Positions 36,601 to 45,158 of a stretch of DNA of 64,000 nucleotides are shown in pieces. Under the pieces are notes generated by a model. The model did not search any database. It was not told the origin of the DNA and saw nothing but the letters and a program-made list of their open reading frames with translations. The stretch's first letter is position 1, and each line of letters opens with the position of its first letter. This DNA is from Sphingomonas endophytica (lineage in GTDB: Bacteria > Pseudomonadota > Alphaproteobacteria > Sphingomonadales > Sphingomonadaceae): positions 124,001 to 188,000 of the forward strand of contig NZ_JACIJN010000008.1 of the NCBI RefSeq assembly GCF_014199415.1, read 5' to 3'. Both the position numbers and the translations under genes were made by a program.

Positions 36601-36658
36601 GGCATTGTACGACGTGCTCGGCCGCACCTATCGCCTGGGGGTGAGGTTCAGCTTCTGA
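33635..36658 (+). CDS. TonB-dependent receptor (large, oligosaccharide-type)
   Basis: 1007 residues: signal peptide (TGVAVIALIAAGAAPSLAQAQ), a low-complexity linker, then the TonB box RDVIVTGSRITTGGF. Plug: SLRGVGAIRTLTLIDGQRVV and RVDVVNGGASASYGSDAVGGVVNFI (read in pieces). The long barrel ends YRLGVRFSF with the terminal Phe. VTGSRI and YGSDAVGGVVN are typical of sphingomonad/Xanthomonas receptors for plant sugars. The LacI-type operator shared with the MFS-GH43 operon suggests it imports xylan fragments that those genes then handle. Confidence 0.9.
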   Translation: MMKALIEGRRARMRTGVAVIALIAAGAAPSLAQAQSAPAGQEAGAATTPPDVPPQLDTTAGSTARADPASQTAEDDAARDVIVTGSRITTGGFTAPTPTTVIDSGAIAANAQPNVFTTISQLPSLQGSTGTSVNTFSTSSGAQGLSSFSLRGVGAIRTLTLIDGQRVVGANVTGVPDVSQFPQLLIKRVDVVNGGASASYGSDAVGGVVNFITDTRFKGVKGNVQGGITDYGDNEQVLVQLAAGTSLLDDRLHIVGSTEYARDEGVGGGEFGIGLAGGRDWFKQTTLVNRNVTNDGAPQYVLRDYAQSITFTKYGLITAGPLQGIAFDQSGKPFQFQYGSNGVPSRTSSGAVIGCFAGFCQGGDLSGNVDAGRSLLSGLERLNSYGRIGFDFAPNNEIYLTSNIAQVKSNNQPVGGQNRPALTIQCANPYVPAEVKSACATANITSFQFGTSNAALGNTQVHTDRRQYRFVVGAKGRQPVLGSEWSYDIYVEHGTNRTRIDVDNILLTQRYNAAINATTLNGAIVCANPVARAAGCQPLNVFGGSPSQEALDYVMPANGPRQRTRQTQDVASLNFSGSPFSSWAGPVSVAFGGEFRHEFYKVTADPYGAGIDNQPYDSIYPADPLQLPAGNNWYAGNYKNGTGAYSVKEAFVEVDVPLLNGDSVGRASVNGAARVTDYSTSGTVWAWKVGGTWDLPIDGFRLRGVTSRDVRAPNLSELFAAPVTTTQPNFFDPFRNVNVLAIQNTIGNPNLTPEIARNTTAGIAFSGASWLPGVSLSFDWYKLKITDVISSLGAGDIVDLCYRNILPGTCSAFNLNNQAGPNFINVQAFNLASIDTSGFDIEASYRWQRPLGLPGRLTLRALATHISKFVTDTGLVGTIPNDTAGVNTGNTPDWKWLAVQTYEGDNFSLLLQERWFSDGVLGNQYVVCQAGTCPVSTNQHPTIDQNFMPGAFYMDVGGTYNISEAVTAYAKVDNLFNRDPAKSPFFVNPALYDVLGRTYRLGVRFSF

Positions 36659-36669
36659 GGTCGAAAGAG

Positions 36670-36697
36670 GGGCCGTGCGCGTCGCCGCACGGCCCTT
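36670..36697 (+). terminator. Terminator hairpin after TBDR
   Basis: GGGCCGTGCG (36670-36679), a 6-base loop, CGCACGGCCC (36686-36695), then TT. The perfect 10-base stem lies 12 bases past the TBDR stop; the T run is short. Confidence 0.65.
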
Positions 36698-36733
36698 CGC
36701 GCCGCAGCATCTTACGTACGGCGTCCAAACCCT

Positions 36734-36740
36734 ATATGAT
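36734..36740. promoter_or_regulatory. Half-site of the GntR-type motif upstream of gntR-like gene
   Basis: ATATGAT matches one arm of the 17-base repeat found at other promoters. The other arm is not conserved, so autoregulation is only a weak suggestion. Confidence 0.2.
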
Positions 36741-36805
36741 CGGGTTCCTGATCTCTCCCGGAACGGCGACCCGACTTGCGGCATATCGACACGAAGAGCC
36801 CTGCG

Positions 36806-37492
36806 ATGGCTACCTCCCGCGCGTCGCGGTCGGCACCGGTGCCAACGATGGTCGAGCGCGCCTACGACCATCTGCTCGACATGCTGATGAGTCTGAAGAT
36901 CGCGCCGGGCGAGCGGATCGCGATCGACACCGTCGCACGGCAGCTCGGCATCTCCCAGACCCCGGTGCGCGAGGCGATGAGCCAGCTCGAGGCGGAGAAG
37001 CTGGTCTACAAGATGCCGAACGTCGGCTATCGCGCCAGCCCGCAGATGACGCGCGAGGAAGTGCGCGACCTCTACACACTCCGGCAACTGATCGAGCCCT
37101 ATGCCGCGGCGCGCGCGGCGGAGGCGATGACCGACGGCGCGATCGCGGCGCTGCGTGCGATCGATCACGAGATGTCGAGCGTGGTCGAGGGCGACGCCCG
37201 CGCCTATTCACGGTTCGCCGAGGCCGATGCCGCGCTGCACCGACTGATCGCGACCGGGAGCGGCAACCGGTTGATCGCGGAGACGGTCGAACGGCTGCAT
37301 GCACACCTCCACATCTTCCGCGCGCTTTACGCCACCAACGCCCCGCACGCGGCGGCGCGCGAGCATCGCGCGATCATCGACGCGCTCGTCGCGCATGATG
37401 CCGGCGCGGCGGAGCGCGCGGTGCGCCATCATCTCGAATGTTCGCAGCAGCGGATGGACGACGTGCTCGCGGAGCGTGCGCCAAGCACCTGA
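36806..37492 (+). CDS. GntR-family regulator, FadR/FCD subfamily
   Basis: 228 residues from ATG 36806; a TTG at 36776 is possible but less likely. The N-terminal winged helix is clear: AYDHLLDMLMSLKIAPGERI, ARQLGISQTPVREAMSQLEAE (in pieces), YRASPQMTREEVRDLYTLR. The C-terminal ~140 residues are an all-helical FCD sensor with candidate metal-binding His and Asp (DAALHRLI, AREHRAII, VRHHLE). Such repressors respond to organic acids or sugar acids. It is the only GntR gene in a region where a shared inverted repeat lies before several catabolic operons, so it is the prime candidate regulator. Confidence 0.87.
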   Translation: MATSRASRSAPVPTMVERAYDHLLDMLMSLKIAPGERIAIDTVARQLGISQTPVREAMSQLEAEKLVYKMPNVGYRASPQMTREEVRDLYTLRQLIEPYAAARAAEAMTDGAIAALRAIDHEMSSVVEGDARAYSRFAEADAALHRLIATGSGNRLIAETVERLHAHLHIFRALYATNAPHAAAREHRAIIDALVAHDAGAAERAVRHHLECSQQRMDDVLAERAPST

Positions 37493-37552
37493 CATCATTC
37501 GCTTCGTGTCGCGTCGCGGCGCTTGACAGCCACCGACCTGCTACCTACTCAG

Positions 37553-37569
37553 ATCATATAGGATATGAC
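37553..37569. promoter_or_regulatory. Candidate GntR-type operator before the amidohydrolase operon
   Basis: ATCATATAGGATATGAC contains the perfect inverted repeat TCATAT-AGG-ATATGA, 16 bases before the start codon at 37585 and just upstream of its ribosome site (GGGGAGGAG). It is the most symmetrical member of the set. Confidence 0.6.
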
Positions 37570-37584
37570 TTGGGGAGGAGTGCG

Positions 37585-38985
37585 ATGCGGCGGATTCGCC
37601 CAGCTCGCGCGCGGGCGATGATCCGCGTCGGCGTCGCGTTGGTGGCGCTGTGTCTTGGTGGCGGGGCGGCGGCCGAGACGGTGGTGCTCGACCATGTCAC
37701 GCTGTTCGACGGCACCGGCAGCGCCCCGCGCGCGGATCAGGCGCTGGTGATGACCGACGGGCGGATCACCTGGGTCGGGCCGTCCGGGCGCCGACCAATC
37801 ACGGCCGATGCCACGATCACCGACCTGCGCGGCAAGTTCCTGATGCCCGGCCTGATCGACAGCCACGTCCACCTCGGACTGGTCGATGGTGTCGACCAGA
37901 GCTTCACCAAATATTACGACCGCGCGAATGTCGAGGAGCAGCTGAAGCTGTACGCCGCTTATGGCGTCACCTCGGTCTACACGCTCGGCACCGACGGCGA
38001 CCTGATCCATCAGGTGATCGCCGATCAGCGTCGCGTCGGTCGGATCGAGACGGCGCGCGCCTATACCGCGGGGCGGGGCGTGGTCTACAAGGACAGCTAT
38101 GGCGGCGTGCCTGGGCTGGAGCAGTCGGTTGCGACGCCCGCCGAGGCGACGGCGATGGTCGAGCGCGAGACTGCCAAGGGCGACGACTTCGTCAAACTGT
38201 GGATGGACGACGAGTTCGGCACCGTCGCCAAGCGCATGCCCTATGCGGTCAGCACGGCGGTGATCGACGCTGCGCACAAGGCGGGAAAGAAAGCGGCGGC
38301 GCACATCTTCTATTACGACAATGCCGCCGAGTTGACGCGCGAGGGCATCGACGTCTTCATGCATCAGGTCCGCGACCACGTTGCCGATCCGGCGCTGACC
38401 GCGGCGATGAAGCAGCGTGGGACGTGGCAGCTGGCCTCGACACTCAGCCGCGAGGCGAGCTTTACCTACACGCTGCTGCCGTTCGTCGACGAGCCGTTCT
38501 TCGCACGCGGGGTCGCGCCGTCGACGATCGCCACGCTGAAGAGCCAGGAGCGCCAGCAGAAGCTCGCCGCGTCGCCGCTGTTCCCGAAATATCCGCCGGT
38601 GCTGCGCAACGCGATGGCCAGCCTCGCCGCCGAGGCGAAGGCGGGGGTGCGCTACGGCATGGGCACCGACAGCGGCCCGACCGCGCGCTTCCCCGGCTAT
38701 TTCGCGCATTGGGAGCTGGAGCTGATGGTCAAAGCCGGGCTGACGCCGCTCCAGGCGCTGACCGCGGCGACCGGCACCAACGCCAGCTTCCTGCGCGAGA
38801 ACGAAAGCGGCGTGCTGAAGCCGGGTAAATGGGCCGATCTGCTGGTGCTCGATCGCGATCCGACGCGCGACATCCGCAACACGCGCGCGATCAGCGCGGT
38901 CTATGTCGCCGGACGCAAGGTGCCGACGATCTGGGAGACCTGCGTCGGCCGTGCCGCCGACGCCTGCGGTGCGGCGAAGCCGTGA
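37585..38985 (+). CDS. Amidohydrolase (imidazolonepropionase/prolidase-like), exported
   Basis: 466 residues from ATG 37585 with GGGGAGGAG just upstream. Signal peptide (MIRVGVALVALCLGGGAAAE). Metal-dependent hydrolase of the amidohydrolase superfamily: LRGKFLMPGLIDSHVHLGLVD gives the first two metal His, DDFVKLWMDD holds a likely bridging Lys, AAHIFYYDNA and MHQVRDH the next His, YGMGTDSGPTARFPGY the catalytic Asp, and KPGKWADLLVLD closes the beta-sandwich. It is the first gene of a tightly overlapping operon. The substrate is not predictable; periplasmic location suggests the first hydrolysis step. Confidence 0.78.
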   Translation: MRRIRPARARAMIRVGVALVALCLGGGAAAETVVLDHVTLFDGTGSAPRADQALVMTDGRITWVGPSGRRPITADATITDLRGKFLMPGLIDSHVHLGLVDGVDQSFTKYYDRANVEEQLKLYAAYGVTSVYTLGTDGDLIHQVIADQRRVGRIETARAYTAGRGVVYKDSYGGVPGLEQSVATPAEATAMVERETAKGDDFVKLWMDDEFGTVAKRMPYAVSTAVIDAAHKAGKKAAAHIFYYDNAAELTREGIDVFMHQVRDHVADPALTAAMKQRGTWQLASTLSREASFTYTLLPFVDEPFFARGVAPSTIATLKSQERQQKLAASPLFPKYPPVLRNAMASLAAEAKAGVRYGMGTDSGPTARFPGYFAHWELELMVKAGLTPLQALTAATGTNASFLRENESGVLKPGKWADLLVLDRDPTRDIRNTRAISAVYVAGRKVPTIWETCVGRAADACGAAKP

Positions 38986-40304
38986 GTGCGTCGGGCGCGC
39001 TGGTCGAGCCGGTGAGCGTCACGGGCGAGCAGGCCGTGCGCCCGACGCGGGTGCGGCACGCGGTACTGTGGCTCACCGTGCTGGCCTATCTCATCACCTA
39101 TATGGACCGGGTGGTGATCGCGACCGCGGCACCGTCAATTCAGAAGGAATATGGCTTCTCGCTCGTCACGATGGGCTGGATCTTCGCCGCCTTCCAGTTC
39201 GCCTATGCGCTGTTCCAGATCCCCGGCGGGTGGCTCGGCGATCGCTTCGGCCCGCGCCGCGCGCTGACCGGCGTGGTGGTATGGTGGTCGACCTTTACCG
39301 CGGCGACCGCGCTGACCTGGTCGGCGGGGTCGATGATGGTGTGCCGCTTCCTGTTCGGCATGGGAGAAGCGGGCGCATTTCCGATCGCGACCCGCTCGCT
39401 GTCGCGCTGGATGCTGCCCGCCGAGCGCGGCTGGGCGCAGGGGCTGACCCATGCCGGCGCGCGGCTCGGCGGGGCGGTGACCCCGGTGTTCGTCGCGCTG
39501 CTGATCCTCGATTTCGGCTGGCGGATGCCGTTCCTGCTGTTCGCGGGCGTCGGGCTGGTCTGGGCGCTGTCGTGGTTTCTCTACTATCGCGATACGCCGC
39601 GCGAGCACCGCGGCGTCAACGCGAGCGAGCGCGCGATGATCGAGGGCGCGCTCGGTGCCGGACCGGCGCGCGCCAAGGTGCCGTGGCGGCGGTTGCTGCG
39701 CCAGCCGCAGCTGTGGACGCTGTCGGCGATGTATTTCTGCTACGCTTATTGCATCAACATCTTCCTGACGTGGTTCCCGAAATATCTCCACGACGCGCGC
39801 GGCTACGATCTCGCGGTGATGGGGCTGTTCGCCAGCCTGCCGCTGATGGCGGGCGTGGTCGGCGATCTCGCCGGCGGCTGGACCTCGGATCTGTTGGTGA
39901 AGCGCGGGGCGGGGCTGAAGCTGGCGCGCCGCGCAGTGGCGGTCACGGGGTTCGTCATCGCTGCGACGATGATGCCGCTCGCCGCCGCGATCGACGCGCC
40001 GGTGGCGAGTATCGTCTGCTTCTGCGTGGCGGTGTTCGGGCTCGAGCTGACGGTCGGCGTATCATGGGCGGTGACGCTCGACATCGGCGGCGAGTTCGCG
40101 GGGTCGGTTTCCGCGGTGATGAACACGCTCGGCAACCTTGGGGCGGCGATCGCCGCCGCGGTGACCGGTTACATCGTGACGGTCAGCGGCTGGTTTCCGG
40201 CGTTCATGGTGCTCGCGGTGCTGTGCGCGATCGCCGCGCTTCTGTTCCTGCGGATCGACGCGTCGCGGCAGCTCACCGCTGCCGACGAGGTCGCCGCGGC
40301 ATGA
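38982..40304 (+). CDS. MFS transporter, ACS family
   Basis: 440 residues from GTG 38982, overlapping the previous stop. Twelve helices with ACS marks: ITYMDRVVIATAAPSIQKEYGFS, FQIPGGWLGDRFGPRRALTG, MGEAGAFPIATRSLSRWMLP (in pieces). Members move sugar acids, aromatic acids or other organic anions with protons. It sits between a periplasmic amidohydrolase and cytoplasmic oxidoreductases, so it probably imports an acid formed outside. Confidence 0.85.
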   Translation: MSASGALVEPVSVTGEQAVRPTRVRHAVLWLTVLAYLITYMDRVVIATAAPSIQKEYGFSLVTMGWIFAAFQFAYALFQIPGGWLGDRFGPRRALTGVVVWWSTFTAATALTWSAGSMMVCRFLFGMGEAGAFPIATRSLSRWMLPAERGWAQGLTHAGARLGGAVTPVFVALLILDFGWRMPFLLFAGVGLVWALSWFLYYRDTPREHRGVNASERAMIEGALGAGPARAKVPWRRLLRQPQLWTLSAMYFCYAYCINIFLTWFPKYLHDARGYDLAVMGLFASLPLMAGVVGDLAGGWTSDLLVKRGAGLKLARRAVAVTGFVIAATMMPLAAAIDAPVASIVCFCVAVFGLELTVGVSWAVTLDIGGEFAGSVSAVMNTLGNLGAAIAAAVTGYIVTVSGWFPAFMVLAVLCAIAALLFLRIDASRQLTAADEVAAA

Positions 40305-40321
40305 TTTATGGAGATACTCGC

Positions 40322-41566
40322 ATGACGTCCGATCCGACCGCGCCCGCCCTGTTCGGTGCGGCGCGCCTGCCACGCGCGATCCTGTTCGGCCGCGGCCAGC
40401 GCGCCGCGCTTGGGTCGGCGAGTGCGCGGCTCGGTCGGCGCGCGCTGGTCTGCACCGACGAGCGTCAGGCCGCGCAGCCCGAATTCACCGCGATGCTCGC
40501 CGATCTCGCCGCCCACGGTGTCGAGACGCGCGTGTTCGACGGCACCGTCCCCGATCTGCCGCTTCGCTCGATCGACGCCTGTGTCGCTGCGGCGAGCGGC
40601 TTCGATGCGGATGTGGTGATCGGCATCGGCGGGGGCAGCTCGCTCGATCTCGCCAAGGTGGCGGCGGTGTTGCTCACCCACGGCGGCAGTGTGCGCGACT
40701 ATTACGGCGAGTTCGCGGTGCCTGGCCCGGTGATGCCGCTGATCGCGGTGCCGACCACCTCCGGCACCGGGTCCGAGGCGACGCCGGTTGCGGTGGTGGC
40801 GGACGAGGAGCGCGGCGCCAAGGTCGGGATCGCCAGCCCGCACCTGATCGCGCAGGTCGCGATCTGCGACCCCGAGTTGACCGTCAGCTGCCCGCCCGCG
40901 CTCACCGCCTTTTCGGGGGCCGACGCGCTGACCCATGCGGTCGAGGCCTATACGACGCTGGCGCGGCCGATCGACGCGATGCTGACCGAGCAGCATGTGT
41001 TCGTCGGCAAGAACGTGCTGTCCGATCATTTCGCGACGCTCGCGGTGACGAACGTGTTCCGCTATCTCGAACGCGCGGTGGTCGACGGCAGCGATATCGA
41101 GGCGCGCGAGGGCGTGATGCTGGCGTCGCTGGTGGCAGGCTGCGCGTTCGGCACCGCCGGCACCGCGGCGGCGCATGCGCTGCAATATCCGGTCGGAAAC
41201 CTGACGCATACCGCGCACGGGCAGGGGGTGGCGACGCTGCTGCCCTATGTGATGCAATTCAACCGTCCCGCCTGCGCCGACGGCTTCGCCGAGCTGGCGA
41301 CGCTGGTCGGGATCGGCGGCGCGAGCGTGGCCGAGCGCGCGCAGGCGTTCATCGACGCGGTCGACGCGTTGTTCCAGCGGATCGGCGTTCCGAGGTCGCT
41401 GGCCGACCTGGGACTGCGTGCCGAGCAGCAGGACCATGTCGCCGAATATTCGCTCAACGCGGCGCGGCTCATCAAGAACAACCCGCGACCGCTCGACCTC
41501 GCCGCGATGCAGACCATCACGCGCGCCGCCTTCGCGGGCGATCGCGCCACGCTCCTTCACGCCTGA
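40322..41566 (+). CDS. Iron-containing alcohol dehydrogenase
   Basis: 414 residues from ATG 40322 (GGAG 8 bases upstream). An in-frame ATG at 40301 overlapping the previous stop would add 7 residues. Group III alcohol dehydrogenase: cofactor loop IGIGGGSSLDLAKVAAV, PTTSGTGSEATPVAV, metal ligands around SGADALTHAVEAY and the ALQYPVGNLTHTAHGQGVA His residues. It uses NAD(P) to interconvert an alcohol or hydroxy acid and a carbonyl compound. It is followed immediately by an aldehyde dehydrogenase, suggesting alcohol to aldehyde to acid. Confidence 0.88.
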   Translation: MTSDPTAPALFGAARLPRAILFGRGQRAALGSASARLGRRALVCTDERQAAQPEFTAMLADLAAHGVETRVFDGTVPDLPLRSIDACVAAASGFDADVVIGIGGGSSLDLAKVAAVLLTHGGSVRDYYGEFAVPGPVMPLIAVPTTSGTGSEATPVAVVADEERGAKVGIASPHLIAQVAICDPELTVSCPPALTAFSGADALTHAVEAYTTLARPIDAMLTEQHVFVGKNVLSDHFATLAVTNVFRYLERAVVDGSDIEAREGVMLASLVAGCAFGTAGTAAAHALQYPVGNLTHTAHGQGVATLLPYVMQFNRPACADGFAELATLVGIGGASVAERAQAFIDAVDALFQRIGVPRSLADLGLRAEQQDHVAEYSLNAARLIKNNPRPLDLAAMQTITRAAFAGDRATLLHA

Positions 41567-43050
41567 TGCACGGAACGCTTTCGATGACCAGCTACACCCC
41601 GCCCGGCGACGGCCCGTTCGCCATCCCTACCGGCCTGCTGATCGGCGCGCACTGGACCCCCGCGGCGAGCGGCGCGACGATCGCGGTTGACGACCCCGCC
41701 ACCGGCGCGACGCTCACGTCGGTTGCCGATGCCGCGGTGGAAGAAGGGATCGCCGCAGTCGACGCCGCCGCGGCCGCCGCGGCGGACTGGGCCGCGACGC
41801 CGCCGCGGAAACGCGCCGACGTACTGCTCGCCTGTTTCCACGCGATGATGGCGCAGCAGGAGTGGCTCGCGCAGCTGATCGCGCTGGAGAACGGCAAGGC
41901 GCTGACCGATGCGCGCGGCGAGGTGGCCTATGCCGCCGAATTCTTCCGCTGGTATGCTGAGGAAGCGGTGCGCATCCCCGGCGAGCTGGGCATGTCGCCG
42001 GCCGGCGGCAATCGCATCATGGTGCAATATCAGCCGATCGGCATCGCGTTGCTCATCACACCGTGGAACTTCCCCGCGGCGATGGCGACGCGCAAGATCG
42101 CGCCGGCGCTGGCTGCCGGCTGCACCTGCATCCTCAAGCCTGCGTCGGAAACGCCGCTGACCGCGCTGGCGGTCGCCGAGATCATGCGCCGCGCCGGGGT
42201 GCCGGCGGGGGTGGTCAACGTCGTCACCACGAGCCAGCCCGGCCCGGTGTGCAGCGCGATCCTCCACGACGCGCGCGTGCGCAAGCTCTCCTTCACCGGT
42301 TCGACGCAGGTCGGCCGCGTGTTGCTGCGCGAGGCGGCGGACCAGGTGATCAGCGCGTCGATGGAGCTGGGCGGCAACGCGCCGTTCGTGGTGTTCGACG
42401 ACGCCGACCTCGACGCCGCGATCGAGGGCGCGATGGTCGCCAAGATGCGCAACGCCGGCGAGGCGTGCACCGCCGCCAACCGGCTCTACGTGCAGCGCGG
42501 CATCCACGACGCCTTCGTCGCAAAGCTGGTCGAGCGCATGGGAGCGCTGACGGTCGGTCCCGGCACCGATCCTGCCACGCAATGCGGCGCGATGATCAAC
42601 CGCAAGGCGGTCGACAAGATCGAGCGGCTCGTCGCGGATGCGGTGGGGAAGGGCGCGCGCGTCGCTTTGGGCGGCGAGACGCCCGCCGGCGACGGCTATT
42701 TCTACCCGCCCTCGGTGCTCACCGACGTACAGCCCGGCTCCGAGATCCTGCGCGAGGAGGTGTTCGGCCCGGTCGCCGCGGTGACGGTGTTCGACACCGC
42801 CGATGAGGCGGTCGCGCTCGCCAACGACACCGAATATGGCCTTGCCGCCTATGTCTATTCGGGCGACCTCAAGCGCGCGCTGGCGGTCGCGGAGCGGATC
42901 GAATGCGGCATGGTCGCGGTCAACCGCGGGCTGGTGTCGGACGCCGCTGCGCCGTTCGGCGGCATGAAGCAGAGCGGGCTGGGCCGCGAGGGATCGCACC
43001 ACGGCCTGCTCGAATATTGCGAGGCGAAGTACATTGCGGTGACGTGGTGA
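41566..43050 (+). CDS. NAD(P)-dependent aldehyde dehydrogenase (succinate-semialdehyde type)
   Basis: 494 residues from ATG 41566, one base overlapping the previous stop (ATG 41584 is also possible). ALDH motifs: TPWNFPAAMATRKIAPALAAG, SFTGSTQVGR, MELGGNAPFVVFDDADLD with the general-base Glu, NAGEACTAANR with the catalytic Cys, EEVFGPVAAV, FGGMKQSGLGREGSHHGLLEY. It is closest in pattern to GabD-like enzymes, but the true aldehyde is set by the pathway, which is unknown. Its stop overlaps the PQQ dehydrogenase start. Confidence 0.88.
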   Translation: MHGTLSMTSYTPPGDGPFAIPTGLLIGAHWTPAASGATIAVDDPATGATLTSVADAAVEEGIAAVDAAAAAAADWAATPPRKRADVLLACFHAMMAQQEWLAQLIALENGKALTDARGEVAYAAEFFRWYAEEAVRIPGELGMSPAGGNRIMVQYQPIGIALLITPWNFPAAMATRKIAPALAAGCTCILKPASETPLTALAVAEIMRRAGVPAGVVNVVTTSQPGPVCSAILHDARVRKLSFTGSTQVGRVLLREAADQVISASMELGGNAPFVVFDDADLDAAIEGAMVAKMRNAGEACTAANRLYVQRGIHDAFVAKLVERMGALTVGPGTDPATQCGAMINRKAVDKIERLVADAVGKGARVALGGETPAGDGYFYPPSVLTDVQPGSEILREEVFGPVAAVTVFDTADEAVALANDTEYGLAAYVYSGDLKRALAVAERIECGMVAVNRGLVSDAAAPFGGMKQSGLGREGSHHGLLEYCEAKYIAVTW

Positions 43051-45158
43051 CCGCCGCGGTGTTCACGCGTCGCCAGTTGCTGGCGGGCACCGCCGCATCG
43101 GCGCTGGTGCTCGCGATCGACCCCGCCGCGCTGGCGGCGCCGATGCAGGACGCCGACGCGCCGGCGCCTGACACCGAGTGGCGCAGCTACGCCGCCGACA
43201 AGGCGAACACCCGCTACTCGCCGCTCGACCAGATCAACGCCGAGAATTTCAACGATCTCGAGATTGCGTGGAGCGTCAAGACCGACGTGTTCGGCGCGCG
43301 CAAGGAATATCAGTTCGAGCCGACCCCGCTGCTGGTAAAGGGCAAGCTGTTCCTGCCCGCCGGCTCGCGCCGCGACTGCGTCGCGCTCGACGCCGCGACC
43401 GGCGAGCTGCTGTGGATGCACCGCGTCGACGAGGGGCAGCGCGCGCTCAACTCGCCGCGTCAGCTGTCCGGCCACGGCGTGTCCTATTGGACCGACGGCA
43501 CGGTCGAGCGAATCCTTTATGTCACGATCGGCTATCAGCTGGTGTCGCTCGACGCCAATACCGGCATCCCCGATCCGGCGTTCGGCACCAACGGGATCGT
43601 CGATCTGAAGAAGGACTTCGATCAGGAACTCGATCTCGAAACCGCCGACGTCGGGCTGCACGCCACGCCGATGGTGGCGCGCGACACGGTGGTGGTCGGC
43701 GCCGCCCATACCGCGGGCGACGTGCCGGCGGTGCGCAAGAACGTGAAGGGCTATATCCGCGGCTTCGACGTGCGCACGGGCAAGCGCAAGTGGATCTTCC
43801 ACACCATCCCGCGCAAGGGCGAGTTCGGCTACGAGACCTGGCTCAACGGCGATGCCGACGAGGCCGGCAATGCGGGCGCCTGGGCCGAGATGTCGGCGGA
43901 CGAGGAGCTCGGGCTGGTCTATGTCCCGGTCGAGCTGCCGACCGGCGACGAGATGGGCATGTTCCGCCGCGGCAATGCGTTGTTCGGGGAGTCGCTGGTC
44001 GCGCTCGATCTCGAGACCGGGCGGCGGCGCTGGCATTATCAGATGGTGCATCACGGCCTGTGGGACCGCGACATCCCGTGCGCGCCGATCCTGTGCGACA
44101 TCCCGGTCAACGGGCGCACCGTCAAGGCGCTCGCCCAGCCGACCAAGCAAGCGTTTCTGTACGTCCTCAACCGCGAGACGGGCGAGCCGATCTGGCCGAT
44201 CCCCGAGCGCAAGGTGGCGCGCGGCGACGTGCCCGGCGAATGGTACAGCCCGACCCAGCCGGTGCCGTCCAAGCCGCCCGCCTATGACGTGCAGGGCGTC
44301 ACCGAGAACGACCTGATCGACTTCACCCCCGAGCTGCGCGCCAAAGCGGTCGAGTTCGTCAAGTCGTACACGATCGGCCCGCTGTTCACCCCGCCGACGG
44401 TCAGCAAGCCGGGGCGGTGGGGGACGATCTCGGCGCCGGGCATCCAGGGCGGCACCAACTGGCCCGGCGGCTGCTACGATCCCGAGACGCACATGGTCTA
44501 TGTCTATTCCAAGACGCAGCCGTCGCTGATCGGGATCGTGCCCAACGATGACCCGAAGGTCTCCGAGTTTCCGCAGGTCCATGGCGTCGCCGGGCGCGAG
44601 GCACGCGCGATGCCGGCGATGGGCGCGTCGCGCGCCGGGATGCGCAACATGGAGGCGCCGCCTGCTTCACCACCGGCCGGTGGCGCGCCGGCGGGCGCGT
44701 CGAAAGGGCCGCCGCCCGGCTTTCTCGCCGTCGATGGCCTGCCGTTGCTCAAGCCACCTTACGGTCGGATCACCGCGATCGATCTGAGCAAGGGTGACCT
44801 CGCCTGGCAGGTCGCGCATGGCGAGACTCCCGACAACGTCCGCAATCATCCCAAGCTCAAGGGGCTCAAGATCCCGCGCACCGGACGCGCGGGCAATCTC
44901 GGCCCACTGGTGACCAAGACGCTGGTGATCTGCGGCGAGGCCGGCTTCTACACCAACGAATATGGCATCCGCGGCGCGATGCTGCGCGCCTATGACAAGG
45001 CGACCGGCGAAGAGAAAGGCGCGGTGTACATGACCGCGCCGCAGAGCGGATCGCCGATGACCTACCGGCTGAAGGGCCGGCAATATATCGTCGTCGCCAC
45101 GGGCGGCGGCAATGCCAGCGCGGAGCTGGTCGCCTACCGTTTACCGGGAGCAGCGTGA
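43047..45158 (+). CDS. PQQ-dependent dehydrogenase, Tat-exported
   Basis: 703 residues from GTG 43047 inside the previous stop. The N-terminus TRRQLLAGTAASALVLAIDPAALA is a twin-arginine signal. Quinoprotein propeller: EWRSYAADKANTRYSPLDQI, FEPTPLLVKGKLFLPAG, repeated W-motif blades, HHGLWDRDIPCAPIL and GGTNWPGGCYDP, matching the glucose/quinate dehydrogenase side of the family. An unusual Ala/Pro/Gly-rich loop lies at about residues 535-560 (44650-44720). It should oxidise an alcohol or aldose in the periplasm and pass electrons to the cytochrome c encoded next (1-base overlap). Confidence 0.85.
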   Translation: MTAAVFTRRQLLAGTAASALVLAIDPAALAAPMQDADAPAPDTEWRSYAADKANTRYSPLDQINAENFNDLEIAWSVKTDVFGARKEYQFEPTPLLVKGKLFLPAGSRRDCVALDAATGELLWMHRVDEGQRALNSPRQLSGHGVSYWTDGTVERILYVTIGYQLVSLDANTGIPDPAFGTNGIVDLKKDFDQELDLETADVGLHATPMVARDTVVVGAAHTAGDVPAVRKNVKGYIRGFDVRTGKRKWIFHTIPRKGEFGYETWLNGDADEAGNAGAWAEMSADEELGLVYVPVELPTGDEMGMFRRGNALFGESLVALDLETGRRRWHYQMVHHGLWDRDIPCAPILCDIPVNGRTVKALAQPTKQAFLYVLNRETGEPIWPIPERKVARGDVPGEWYSPTQPVPSKPPAYDVQGVTENDLIDFTPELRAKAVEFVKSYTIGPLFTPPTVSKPGRWGTISAPGIQGGTNWPGGCYDPETHMVYVYSKTQPSLIGIVPNDDPKVSEFPQVHGVAGREARAMPAMGASRAGMRNMEAPPASPPAGGAPAGASKGPPPGFLAVDGLPLLKPPYGRITAIDLSKGDLAWQVAHGETPDNVRNHPKLKGLKIPRTGRAGNLGPLVTKTLVICGEAGFYTNEYGIRGAMLRAYDKATGEEKGAVYMTAPQSGSPMTYRLKGRQYIVVATGGGNASAELVAYRLPGAA

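Noticed and set aside
35366..37168. 600-codon open frame on the minus strand
   Set aside because: Antisense to the TBDR and the GntR gene and crosses a terminator hairpin; no motifs.
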